This document shows, piece after piece, positions 17,730-25,635 of a stretch of 64,000 nt of DNA (positions are counted from its first letter, which is position 1; the number at the start of each line of letters is the position of its first letter). The DNA comes from an uncultured Bacteroidota bacterium (GTDB lineage Bacteria > Bacteroidota > Bacteroidia > Flavobacteriales > Flavobacteriaceae), in contig CABZAE010000001.1 of assembly GCA_902523635.1 (NCBI GenBank), positions 1 to 64,000 on the forward strand, given 5' to 3'. The notes beneath the pieces were generated by a model that was given only the letters and a program-made list of their open reading frames with translations, had not been told where the DNA came from and ran no database searches. Made by a program: the position numbers and the translations under genes.

Positions 17730-17761
17730 CAAATTTATTTTAAAATGAAAAAATTCTTCAA
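17730..17761 (-). promoter_or_regulatory. Promoter of lysA, predicted leaderless
   Basis: On the minus strand TTG (17761-17759) is followed after 21 bases by TAAATTTG (17737-17730), then four bases and the lysA ATG at 17725. Both elements match the Bacteroidetes consensus at good spacing. The expected transcript start falls on or next to the A of the ATG. Confidence 0.6.
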
Positions 17762-17851
17762 TAAAAATTGTTTTATAAAATAAAAAAACATTTTGTTACA
17801 AATATAACAATAATAGATTTTCAATTATTCCTATTTTATGTCAATGTTTTC

Positions 17852-17859
17852 TATTTTTG
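17852..17859 (+). promoter_or_regulatory. -7 box of sucC
   Basis: TATTTTTG fits TAnnTTTG and ends six bases before the ATG chosen for sucC at 17866. The ORF-track start at 17857 lies inside the box, which supports the later ATG. No TTG is seen at the -33 distance. Confidence 0.45.
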
Positions 17860-17865
17860 TTGTTA

Positions 17866-19056
17866 ATGAATTTACACGAATATCAGGCAAAAAATATTTT
17901 AGAGGAACATGGTGTATCAATACAGCGAGGAAAAGTTCTTTTCGATAGAAATGATATAAAAAAAGTTACAGATAAATTGGTTTCTGAAACAAATACTAAG
18001 TGTTTCGTGGTCAAAGCTCAAATTCATGCTGGTGGTAGAGGCAAAGGAGGTGGGGTCAAAATTGCCAAAAACAGAACTGATTTAGATAAAGTTGTTTCGG
18101 AAATTTTAGGTATGAGATTAATCACCCCCCAAACACCAAAAGAGGGTAAGTTAGTTAATCAAGTCCTTATTTCTGAAGATGTGTATTACCCAGGTCCTAG
18201 TGAAATAAAAGAATTTTATGTTTCAGTACTTCTAAATAGAAAGTCTGGTAAAAATATGATTATGTACTCAACTGAAGGTGGAGTAGATATTGAGTCCGTT
18301 GCAGAAAAAACACCTGAAAAAATATTTTATGAAGAAATTGATCCATTGATCGGGATTATGCCTTTTCAATCTAGAAGGGTTGCTTTTAATTTGGGTTTGG
18401 TAGGAGAATCATACAAAAACATGGTAAAGTTTGTGACGCTATTATATAATTGTTACACATCATCTGACGCGTCCTTATTTGAAATAAACCCTGTATTGAA
18501 GACCTCAGATGATAAAATTATTGCTGTTGACGCAAAAGTATCATTGGATGATAATTCCCTTTTTAGGCATAAAAAATTTGAGTTACTAAGAGATTTAAAA
18601 GAAGAGAATCCAATTGAAACCCAAGCCAAATCAGTTGGTCTGAATTATGTTGATTTGGATGGGAATGTTGGTTGTATGGTTAATGGTGCTGGATTGGCTA
18701 TGGCTACTATGGATTTAATCAAACAATCCGGCGGAGATCCGGCAAATTTTCTTGACGTTGGAGGAACAGCAGATGCAAAAAGAGTTGAGACAGCTTTTAG
18801 ACTAATATTAAAAGACAAAAACGTTAGAATCATTTTAGTTAATATTTTTGGAGGAATCGTTAGGTGTGACCGTGTTGCACAAGGAATTGTTGATGCTCTA
18901 AATAACATGAAAAATGAGATACATGTTCCTATAATTGTAAGACTTCAAGGAACAAATTCATCCATTGCAAAACAAATAATTGATAGTTGTGGTCACAAAG
19001 TTTACAGCGCAGTAGAGTTTCAAGAAGCATCTGACAAAATACAAGAACTTATATAA
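17866..19056 (+). CDS. sucC: Succinyl-CoA synthetase (ADP-forming), beta subunit
   Basis: SucC is the ATP-grasp subunit of the TCA-cycle enzyme that makes ATP from succinyl-CoA. The 396-residue protein starts MNLHEYQAKNILEEHGVSI, has the ATP-grasp lysine in FVVKAQIHAGGRGKGGGVK, and carries GCMVNGAGLAMATMD and LDVGGTADAKRVETAF plus NIFGGIVRCDRVAQGI near the C-terminus. Three residues of the ORF-track start (MLL) were removed because the family begins MNLHEYQ. The alpha subunit gene sucD is not next to it, which is common in this phylum. Confidence 0.97.
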   Translation: MNLHEYQAKNILEEHGVSIQRGKVLFDRNDIKKVTDKLVSETNTKCFVVKAQIHAGGRGKGGGVKIAKNRTDLDKVVSEILGMRLITPQTPKEGKLVNQVLISEDVYYPGPSEIKEFYVSVLLNRKSGKNMIMYSTEGGVDIESVAEKTPEKIFYEEIDPLIGIMPFQSRRVAFNLGLVGESYKNMVKFVTLLYNCYTSSDASLFEINPVLKTSDDKIIAVDAKVSLDDNSLFRHKKFELLRDLKEENPIETQAKSVGLNYVDLDGNVGCMVNGAGLAMATMDLIKQSGGDPANFLDVGGTADAKRVETAFRLILKDKNVRIILVNIFGGIVRCDRVAQGIVDALNNMKNEIHVPIIVRLQGTNSSIAKQIIDSCGHKVYSAVEFQEASDKIQELI

Positions 19057-19058
19057 AT

Positions 19059-19102
19059 TGACATATTGTCATTTATTTTTTCCTATATAAAGACATATTG
19101 TC
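19059..19102. promoter_or_regulatory. Pair of palindromic operator-like sites upstream of hsp20
   Basis: TGACATATTGTCA at 19059-19071 is a perfect 5-3-5 inverted repeat. The same core GACATATTGTC recurs at 19092-19102. The two centres are 32 bp apart, close to three helical turns, so a bound protein would sit on the same face of the DNA. The sites lie between the sucC stop and a sigma-54-like element. This looks like an activator or repressor binding pair; the binding protein is unknown. Confidence 0.65.
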
Positions 19103-19115
19103 ATGTTTTTCAGCA

Positions 19116-19130
19116 TGGCATTTATTTTGT
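19116..19130 (+). promoter_or_regulatory. Sigma-54-like promoter element of hsp20
   Basis: TGGCATTTATTTTGT has GG and G-T separated by exactly ten bases, as in the -24/-12 sigma-54 consensus TGGCAC-N5-TTGC, except that the -12 GC reads GT. The inferred start lies about 30 bases before the hsp20 ATG. No TAnnTTTG box is seen in this intergenic region. Assignment is tentative. Confidence 0.4.
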
Positions 19131-19172
19131 TTCATAGCTTATCGTAATAATGTTTAACTAAAAAAATAAATT

Positions 19173-19592
19173 ATGAATTTAATAAAAAGACAATCTTATT
19201 TTCCTTCAATCTTTGATGAATTTTTCAGTGATAACTGGGACATTAAGATGATGAATGATAAGTATATTTCTCCATCATACAATATCAAGGAAAACGAAAA
19301 AGAATTCGTTATCGAAATAGCAATTCCAGGTAAAAATAATACGGATTTTAATATCGAAATTGAAAACAGATCACTTTTAATTTCTACAAATAATGAAAAT
19401 GAAAATTCGAACTATACATATTCAAGAAGAGATTTTGGTTTTTCAAAATTTGAAAAAACTTTTGATTTACCAATTTCTGTAGAAAATAATAAGGTGAATT
19501 CTTATTACCGTAATGGAGTTTTGACAATAAACCTGCCTAAAAGAAAGGAATTTCAAAATAGTGCCAAGCAGGTTATTGAAGTAAAAAATTAA
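19173..19592 (+). CDS. Small heat-shock protein (Hsp20/alpha-crystallin family)
   Basis: Small heat-shock proteins bind unfolding proteins without ATP and keep them refoldable. The 139-residue protein has an aromatic-rich N-terminus (QSYFPSIFDEFFSDNW) and an alpha-crystallin domain: SPSYNIKENEKEFVIEIAIPGKNNTDFNIEIENRSLLIS, then YYRNGVLTINLPKR, the family signature near the C-terminus. Size is normal. It is a single-gene unit: a dedicated 116-bp regulatory region lies upstream and a strong terminator downstream, which fits stress-controlled expression. Confidence 0.95.
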   Translation: MNLIKRQSYFPSIFDEFFSDNWDIKMMNDKYISPSYNIKENEKEFVIEIAIPGKNNTDFNIEIENRSLLISTNNENENSNYTYSRRDFGFSKFEKTFDLPISVENNKVNSYYRNGVLTINLPKRKEFQNSAKQVIEVKN

Positions 19593-19623
19593 AAAAAGGG
19601 AAGAGTTTTCTTCCCTTTTTTTA
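19593..19623. terminator. Bidirectional terminator between hsp20 and uvrB
   Basis: AAAAAGGGAAGA and TCTTCCCTTTTT form a long perfect stem around the loop GTTT, with A-run on one side and T-run on the other. Read from either strand it is a hairpin followed by T residues, so it can end both hsp20 (+) and uvrB (-). The uvrB stop codon is at its right edge. Confidence 0.85.
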
Positions 19624-21591
19624 TTCTTTGAGTTTTTTAATTATGTCTCTAAATTTTGCAGCCTCAATAAAATCGAGAGATTTTGCAGCTTTTTCCATTT
19701 GTTTTCTGTATTTTTTTATTTCTTTCTCTTTTCTTTCCTTGGTCATGTTTTCAAAATCAATTTCTAATGTTTCTTGATCTTTATATGTATTTTCAATTTG
19801 TCTAGATTCAAAAATATCTGAAACTATTTTATTAATTGGTTTTGGAATTATTTTATTTCTAATATTATACTCTTTTTGTTTATTTCTTCTGTAATTAGTT
19901 TCGTCAATAGTTTTTTTCATACTGCTCGTGACTTTATTGGCGTACATTATTGCTTTACCATTTAAATTTCTGGCAGCTCTTCCAATTGTTTGTGTAAGGG
20001 ATTTATAACTTCTTAAAAAACCTTCTTTATCTGCATCTAATATTACAACTAGTGATACTTCGGGAAGATCCAACCCTTCTCTTAGTAAATTTACACCTAC
20101 AAGAACATCGAATAAACCTTTTCTTAACCCATGCATAATTTCTACTCTCTCAAGTGTATCAATGTCACTGTGTATATAGCGACATCTAACATCGATCTGA
20201 CTGAGAAATTTTACGAGTTCTTCAGACATTCTCTTTGTTAGTGTCGTAATCAATACTCTCTCATCCCTTTCAACTACAATCTGTACTTCGCCGATCAGAT
20301 CATCAATTTGATTTTCACTTGGTTTAATAACTATTTTTGGGTCAAGTAATCCTGTAGGTCTTATAATTTGTTCTACGTAAAGCCCCTCTGTCTTGATCAT
20401 TTCATAGTCAGATGGTGTAGCACTAACATAAATGACTTGATCTTGTATTAGTTCAAATTCTTCGTATTTTAATGGTCTATTATCCATTGCTGCAGGTAAG
20501 CGAAACCCATATTCAACCAGATTTTCTTTTCTACTTCTGTCACCACCATACATCGCGTGAACTTGAGAGAGGGTAACGTGACTCTCATCCACAATCATCA
20601 AATAATCATCAGAAAAATAGTCTAACAAGCAAAAAGGTCTTGTCCCAGGGCTTCTTCCATCTATGTATCTTGAATAATTTTCAATACCAGAACAGTAACC
20701 CAGTTCTGCAATCATCTCCAAGTCAAAATTTGTTCTTTCATACAGACGTTTTGCCTCAAGGTGTTTTCCAATTTCTTTAAAATAAAGAACTTGTTTATCA
20801 AGATCTTCTTTAATTTCATCCATTGCATTTTTCAATACATCCGGCGATGTTGCAAACATATTTGCTGGATAAATTGATAAAGTATCAATTTTTTTTAAAA
20901 CTTTGTTATTGAGTGGGTCAAAAATCTCAATTTCCTCAATTTCATCTCCAAAAAAATGAATTTTAAATGCATGATCTGCGTAACTCGGATAAACATCAAT
21001 AATATCTCCTGAAACTTTAAAATTTCCACTTAAGAATTCAAGATTTGATCTTGAATATAAGCTCTGAACAAGCTTGTGTAAAAGTTTAGTTCTTGAAATG
21101 ATTTGATTTTTTTCAATTTGGACTATGTTTCTTTTGAACTCAGAGGGATTACCGATGCCATATAAGCATGAGACAGAGGCTACAACGATAACATCCCTGC
21201 GACCTGATAGCAAAGATGATGTAGTGCTTAATCTTAACTTTTCAATTTCCTCATTTATAGATAAATCTTTTTCAATGTAAGTTCCAGTTACAGGTATATA
21301 GGCTTCTGGTTGATAGTAATCATAATATGAAACAAAATATTCTACCGCATTATTCGGAAAATAATTTTTAAACTCAGTGTAAAGTTGAGCAGCCAACGTT
21401 TTATTATGGGCTAAAACCAAAGTTGGTTTGTTTACTTTTTGAATCACATTTGCAACAGTAAATGTTTTACCGGATCCAGTAACACCTTTTAAAATTTGAT
21501 ACTTATAATTGGCATTTAGCCCATCAACTAAATGATTTATGGCTTCCGGTTGGTCCCCTGTAGGTTTATAATCTGACTTTAGTTCAAACAA
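19621..21591 (-). CDS. uvrB: UvrABC system protein B
   Basis: UvrB is the damage-verifying helicase of nucleotide excision repair. The 656-residue protein carries all family marks: Walker A in LKGVTGSGKTFTVANV, the beta-hairpin in EYFVSYYDYYQPEAYIP, DESHVTL, VGVNLLREGLDLPEVSLV, SLTQTIGRAARN, and a C-terminal UVR motif (EKEIKKYRKQMEKAAKSLDFIEAAKFRD) for UvrA/UvrC contact. The start codon is TTG; no ATG is available in frame upstream before the promoter. The upstream gene is divergent. Confidence 0.98.
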   Translation of the reverse strand: MFELKSDYKPTGDQPEAINHLVDGLNANYKYQILKGVTGSGKTFTVANVIQKVNKPTLVLAHNKTLAAQLYTEFKNYFPNNAVEYFVSYYDYYQPEAYIPVTGTYIEKDLSINEEIEKLRLSTTSSLLSGRRDVIVVASVSCLYGIGNPSEFKRNIVQIEKNQIISRTKLLHKLVQSLYSRSNLEFLSGNFKVSGDIIDVYPSYADHAFKIHFFGDEIEEIEIFDPLNNKVLKKIDTLSIYPANMFATSPDVLKNAMDEIKEDLDKQVLYFKEIGKHLEAKRLYERTNFDLEMIAELGYCSGIENYSRYIDGRSPGTRPFCLLDYFSDDYLMIVDESHVTLSQVHAMYGGDRSRKENLVEYGFRLPAAMDNRPLKYEEFELIQDQVIYVSATPSDYEMIKTEGLYVEQIIRPTGLLDPKIVIKPSENQIDDLIGEVQIVVERDERVLITTLTKRMSEELVKFLSQIDVRCRYIHSDIDTLERVEIMHGLRKGLFDVLVGVNLLREGLDLPEVSLVVILDADKEGFLRSYKSLTQTIGRAARNLNGKAIMYANKVTSSMKKTIDETNYRRNKQKEYNIRNKIIPKPINKIVSDIFESRQIENTYKDQETLEIDFENMTKERKEKEIKKYRKQMEKAAKSLDFIEAAKFRDIIKKLKE

Positions 21592-21608
21592 ATCAATAAT
21601 TAATAAAA

Positions 21609-21616
21609 CAAATTTA
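21609..21616 (-). promoter_or_regulatory. -7 box of uvrB
   Basis: TAAATTTG on the minus strand matches TAnnTTTG and lies 17 bases before the TTG start codon of uvrB. No TTG at the right -33 distance was found. Confidence 0.4.
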
Positions 21617-21627
21617 ATATTTGATTA

Positions 21628-21659
21628 TTGTTTGCTAAAATAATAATCAACTAACTTTA
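21628..21659 (+). promoter_or_regulatory. Candidate promoter of the uncharacterised kinase-like gene
   Basis: TTG at 21628-21630, a 21-base spacer and TAACTTTA at 21652-21659 resemble the Bacteroidetes promoter, with the last G of the -7 box replaced by A. It ends four bases before the ATG at 21664. Confidence 0.35.
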
Positions 21660-21663
21660 TATT

Positions 21664-22725
21664 ATGAATAAAAAACTTATGTCCAAAAAAAAACCCTCTT
21701 ACAGAATTTGTAAAAGCTTAGACAATTATTTAAATAGTTATAAAAGAAAAATTGAGATTCCAATTTTCTATAGTGATTTAAAAAGATTTTCTGGTTCAGT
21801 TTCAGTTTTCAATGACAAAAACATTGACACATTGTGGGTAAGAGTTTTTTATTCTGATTCTGAAAGAAAAGAGATTGATTTGAACTTGAAAAAAGTTTAT
21901 AATTTGCTCCACTCTGATGGTAACGAAAATAATATTAAGTTTTTAAATGTTGATGCAATCGATTACTGTACTTTTGGAAATTCAAAACCCTTTAGGATTA
22001 AGATAAGAAATATTCTAAACGATAATTTCACATACTTTTATGTAAAACAAGCAGATGCATCAAGAATCTACGGTCTTGAGTTTGAGCATATTTTATCTCC
22101 CTATAATTTAAATTTTTTAGTTTTTGATGATACACTGATAGAAGAACACATCACTGGAATACCCGGGGATGAATTTTATGAAAACTTTCTTCCCAAATGT
22201 AATGATTCCGAAAAAGCTCAAATTGCAAAAGAATTTGTGAAGTTCAATGAAAGGTGTATGATAAGATTACTTGGAGACATGAGAGCATATAATTACGTGA
22301 TAATTCCAACACACGATTTTGATAAAGTAGTTTATAAAATTAGGGCTATTGATTTTGATCAGCAATGCTATGAGGGAAATCTACAGATTTATAGACCACA
22401 GTTTTTTAAAGAAAACGATGTAATAATGAAAATTATCAAGGAAAAGCTAGAAATTAATTCTGTGAATCAGTACAAAATTGAAGAAAGATCAATATTGGCT
22501 AAAAGAATTTTAAGCTCAAGAGGTAGAACAAAGGAGGTAATTAACTGCATGATAAGAGACAATATTTCTGAAAAAGAAAAGATTAATTTACTTTCAAGAC
22601 AGATCTATGAACTTACTGGAGATATAAGTTTTAAAATGGCTAAAGGTATGGGTGAAATTATGAAAGCTTCCTTTGATTACATTTCCAGAAACTATGAAAA
22701 TCACGAGATGTTAAGCATAGATTAA
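21664..22725 (+). CDS. Uncharacterised conserved protein with kinase-like residue pattern
   Basis: I recognise this only as a flavobacterial conserved protein with no assigned function. In the 353 residues, FTYFYVKQADASRIYGLEFEH (Lys129, Glu139/141), then LGDMRAYNYVII (Asp205, Asn210) and IRAIDFDQQ (Asp230, Asp232) occur in the order and spacing expected for the ATP-lysine, catalytic loop and metal-binding DFD of protein-kinase-like or aminoglycoside-phosphotransferase-like folds. There is no glycine-rich loop that I can recognise, and no signal peptide or membrane segment. An internal ATG at 21679 (MSKKKPSYRI) is an alternative start. It is monocistronic, divergent from uvrB, and its stop overlaps the stop of the convergent pRiA4b-like gene by four bases. 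The kinase idea is an inference. Confidence 0.8.
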   Translation: MNKKLMSKKKPSYRICKSLDNYLNSYKRKIEIPIFYSDLKRFSGSVSVFNDKNIDTLWVRVFYSDSERKEIDLNLKKVYNLLHSDGNENNIKFLNVDAIDYCTFGNSKPFRIKIRNILNDNFTYFYVKQADASRIYGLEFEHILSPYNLNFLVFDDTLIEEHITGIPGDEFYENFLPKCNDSEKAQIAKEFVKFNERCMIRLLGDMRAYNYVIIPTHDFDKVVYKIRAIDFDQQCYEGNLQIYRPQFFKENDVIMKIIKEKLEINSVNQYKIEERSILAKRILSSRGRTKEVINCMIRDNISEKEKINLLSRQIYELTGDISFKMAKGMGEIMKASFDYISRNYENHEMLSID

Positions 22726-23198
22726 TAAAAACTTGAAAAATCATCATCATCATATGTTAATGAGTCATTATTCATGTCTTCAGAAATAAAATTTTTGTTT
22801 GGTGGTTTTGTTGGCAATGTTCCAAATTCATAAATTTTTTGCGGATAACTGACATTATTTATTTTTCTTGTTTCTTCAATAATTTCTATAAAAAAAGTCC
22901 AAAGTTTCAAGTAATCATAGATGTATAAAAATTTACTTGATTCATTATACATTGACTTCAGACTAGTATCTTTCATCAATTTCTGATTCTTAGTTTCATC
23001 ATAGGTTTCCAAAAAAATCTCTTCTCCTTGTTTCCATTTATTATCACTTACAAAAAATGAAGCCGGTTCATTTCCTTTAATTCCAAAATATTTTAATATC
23101 AAAAAATGAAGTTGTTCAAAATTTGAATTTTGTTCAATTTCAAAATCTCTAATTACATCATCATTGCTATCAAAAACTACTCTCAATCTATAAATCAT
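22722..23198 (-). CDS. Plasmid pRiA4b ORF-3-like family protein
   Basis: From MIYRLRVVFDSNDDVIRDFEI the 158-residue product matches the pRiA4b ORF-3-like family, small alpha/beta proteins with the blocks FEQLHFLILKYFGIKGNEPASFF and SSKFLYIYDYLKLWTFFIEI (consensus YxYDFxxxWxH-like, here YDYLKLWTF). The function of the family is unknown. The C-terminus is very acidic (NDSLTYDDDDFSSFY). The ORF-track start is nine residues earlier; I moved it because the ATG at 23198 overlaps the ctaA stop as TAATG, a clear coupling signal, and the family starts MIYRLRV. It is the last gene of the dapD-tsaC-cca-ctaA operon. Confidence 0.82.
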   Translation of the reverse strand: MIYRLRVVFDSNDDVIRDFEIEQNSNFEQLHFLILKYFGIKGNEPASFFVSDNKWKQGEEIFLETYDETKNQKLMKDTSLKSMYNESSKFLYIYDYLKLWTFFIEIIEETRKINNVSYPQKIYEFGTLPTKPPNKNFISEDMNNDSLTYDDDDFSSFY

Positions 23199-24214
23199 TA
23201 AACTCTTCTTATGTGTAACATCCAATAAAATTGGTAACTAAACAGTAGGGTTGCGAGTATCAAGTGTATTGGTTGACTTAAAAGAGGAAAATCACCATAA
23301 TACATTGCAATACCAACAACGATTTCCAGAAAAATAATAAACATTATTTTTTCGATTATTCCTAAATACATTTTTTTCCTGTAGGCCAAATAAAATAAAA
23401 TAAGATTAACCAAAAAAATCAATATTGAAAAGGATCTATGGAAATAAAAATAGAAATTAGGATTTGTTAGCCACATTTCCTTTTTTTCAGGTCCAAAACT
23501 TTCATATTGAATATCTACAAATTCTCTTACTTGAGTTCCTACTGTGATTTGTATTAAGCTTATTAAAACAGAAAATACAATTAATATTTTTAAAGAATTA
23601 TTTTGAACTACAATATTATAAGTGTTTCCTTTAATTAAAAAAATTGAATAAATCAGTAGTGAAACTATGATCAACGCCATTAACATGTGTGTCGTAATTT
23701 TATATGGAGCTAGATTTGAATCAACTACAAGTTTACCAAGCCAAGCTTGAAACCCCATTCCCAGAACAATTGCTAGTGAAATAAAGAATATCGTCTTTTT
23801 TTTCTTCCAAAGAGATATGGAAAGAAAAAGCATTGAAAGAGTAGCTAGCCCAGCTACTACTCCAATTAATCTGTTCAAAAATTCAATCCAGGTTTTAACG
23901 GGATCAAAATCGGAATAGTTATGTTTGGTATAATCATTCCAATTATTTAAATCAATAAAACTACCACTCTTAAAATCTTCTTTTGCAAAAATCAGTCTCT
24001 CTTCAAACTTTATAATAATACCTTTTTTAAAATTAGTATTTGATTTCCACTCTATTTGTGAAACATCAGTAGGTGGGATAAAGTATCCAAAACATTTTGG
24101 CCAATCTGGACAACCCATACCACTTCCTGTCATTCTAACTAAGGATCCAGCCAAAATCACTAATAATACAAGAACTAAGCTAGCTTTAGATGCTATCGTA
24201 AACTGCTTTTTCAT
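23198..24214 (-). CDS. ctaA: Heme A synthase (COX15/CtaA family)
   Basis: CtaA oxidises heme O to heme A for cytochrome c oxidase, in the inner membrane. The 338-residue protein starts with a transmembrane helix and the family motif AGSLVRMTGSGMGCPDWPKCFGYFIPP (about 22-48), and has EFLNRLIGVVAG (about 112), KITTHMLMALII (about 173) and a later FHRSFSILIF, which provide the heme-ligand histidines except that the first usually reads EYxHR and here reads EFLNR. Eight hydrophobic segments are visible. It overlaps cca by four bases (ATGA) and the next gene by one. Confidence 0.92.
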   Translation of the reverse strand: MKKQFTIASKASLVLVLLVILAGSLVRMTGSGMGCPDWPKCFGYFIPPTDVSQIEWKSNTNFKKGIIIKFEERLIFAKEDFKSGSFIDLNNWNDYTKHNYSDFDPVKTWIEFLNRLIGVVAGLATLSMLFLSISLWKKKKTIFFISLAIVLGMGFQAWLGKLVVDSNLAPYKITTHMLMALIIVSLLIYSIFLIKGNTYNIVVQNNSLKILIVFSVLISLIQITVGTQVREFVDIQYESFGPEKKEMWLTNPNFYFYFHRSFSILIFLVNLILFYLAYRKKMYLGIIEKIMFIIFLEIVVGIAMYYGDFPLLSQPIHLILATLLFSYQFYWMLHIRRV

Positions 24215-25635
24215 TGTTTTTTCTTTAGACCAATTTCGATACCTTTTTTAATCATCAAAGATCTAGCCGATTTGTAATCATTAGTAATTTTTCCATCTAG
24301 AATAGAAGATTTTATAAACTCTTTCAATATTCCAATTTCTCTTCCAGGTTTTATGTTAAAATATTCCATTATTTCTTTACCTGTAACTGGTGGTTGAAAA
24401 TTTCTGATTTTATCTCTTTTTTCAACTTCGATTATCTTTTTTCTGACTTTCGAAAAGTTATCGAGATATTTTTTAAATCTTTCTGGATTTTTAGTAGTTA
24501 TGTCTGCTTCACAAAGTTTCATTAAATCATCAATTTGATCACCTGCATCAAAAATTAATCTTCTAACTGCTGAGTCAGAAACGTAATCTTCAGATAAAAT
24601 TATAGGTCTAGAGCTGAGGAAAATAATATTTTGAACATATTTTAACTTATGATTTAAGGGCATTTTGAACCTCTTAAAGATATTTTTAACCATTTTTGAT
24701 CCAACAAGTTCATGACCATGAAATGTCCAGCCAGTTTTTTTTATAAATTTTTTTGTTTTAAACTTTCCGATATCATGTAATAAAGCAGCCCATCTTAACC
24801 ACAGGTTATTTGAAGTTTTACAAAGATTGTCTAGTACTTCAAGAGTATGAAAAAAGTTGTCTTTGTGTTTCAGTCCTTGTATTTCTTCAATTCCTTTTAA
24901 TTTGTTTAGTTCTGGAAATATTAGTTCAAGTAAACCTGTATTATCAAGAGCTCTGAATCCGATTGAGGGTTTTTTTGTCATTAATATTTTGTTTATTTCA
25001 TCTGTAATTCTTTCTTGAGAAATAATTTTTATTCTGATCCTTTCTAATTTAATTCCTTCTATTGATTTTTGATCGATTTTGAAATTCAATTGGCATGAGA
25101 ATCTGATTGCTCTTAACATTCTTAATGGGTCATCTGAAAAAGTTTTCAGGGGATCAATTGTTGTTTTGATTAATTTATTATTGATATCTTTTAATCCATT
25201 AAACTTATCAATTATCTCACCCCAATTTTCTTGATTTAAACAAATTCCAATTGAATTGATTGTAAAATCTCTCCTATTTAAATCATCATCAAGTGACCCC
25301 GGTTTAACGGTCGGGTTTCGACTTTTGAAATTGTAACTCTCACTTCTAGATCCAACAAATTCAATTTCATAACCTTTATAACAAAATGCTGCAGTACCAA
25401 AATTTTTATAAATAGTCGGTTGATTTTTTAAATTTAAAAAATCACTAACCTTTTTAGCTAATTTGATTCCATCACCAATTGCCAATATGTCTATGTCTTT
25501 TGGTGATTTTAGATTTAATATTTTGTCTCTGACAAAACCTCCAATGACAAAACACTTGATTTGTAATTCATCGCTACATCTTCCGATGGATCTAAATAAA
25601 TCATTATTGATAATATTAAATCCGTTAATTTCCAT
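24211..25635 (-). CDS. CCA tRNA nucleotidyltransferase / poly(A) polymerase family, with HD domain
   Basis: This enzyme class adds or repairs the 3' CCA end of tRNAs. The head domain shows FVIGGFVRDKIL and the metal-binding KDIDILAIGDG (about 30-55), then RRDFTINSIGI and DDPLRMLRAIRFSCQL. A C-terminal HD phosphohydrolase domain follows (FHTLEVLDNL, RWAALLHDIGKF, FHGHELVGSKM). The 474 residues are the normal size for Bacteroidetes. The stop overlaps the ctaA start by four bases, and its start touches the tsaC stop, so it sits inside a tightly coupled operon. The alternative, a true poly(A) polymerase, is less likely. Confidence 0.93.
   Translation of the reverse strand: MEINGFNIINNDLFRSIGRCSDELQIKCFVIGGFVRDKILNLKSPKDIDILAIGDGIKLAKKVSDFLNLKNQPTIYKNFGTAAFCYKGYEIEFVGSRSESYNFKSRNPTVKPGSLDDDLNRRDFTINSIGICLNQENWGEIIDKFNGLKDINNKLIKTTIDPLKTFSDDPLRMLRAIRFSCQLNFKIDQKSIEGIKLERIRIKIISQERITDEINKILMTKKPSIGFRALDNTGLLELIFPELNKLKGIEEIQGLKHKDNFFHTLEVLDNLCKTSNNLWLRWAALLHDIGKFKTKKFIKKTGWTFHGHELVGSKMVKNIFKRFKMPLNHKLKYVQNIIFLSSRPIILSEDYVSDSAVRRLIFDAGDQIDDLMKLCEADITTKNPERFKKYLDNFSKVRKKIIEVEKRDKIRNFQPPVTGKEIMEYFNIKPGREIGILKEFIKSSILDGKITNDYKSARSLMIKKGIEIGLKKKQ

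Noticed and set aside
19059-19102. CIRCE (HrcA) operator
   Set aside because: CIRCE is TTAGCACTC-N9-GAGTGCTAA; the sites here are TGACA-N3-TGTCA and do not match.
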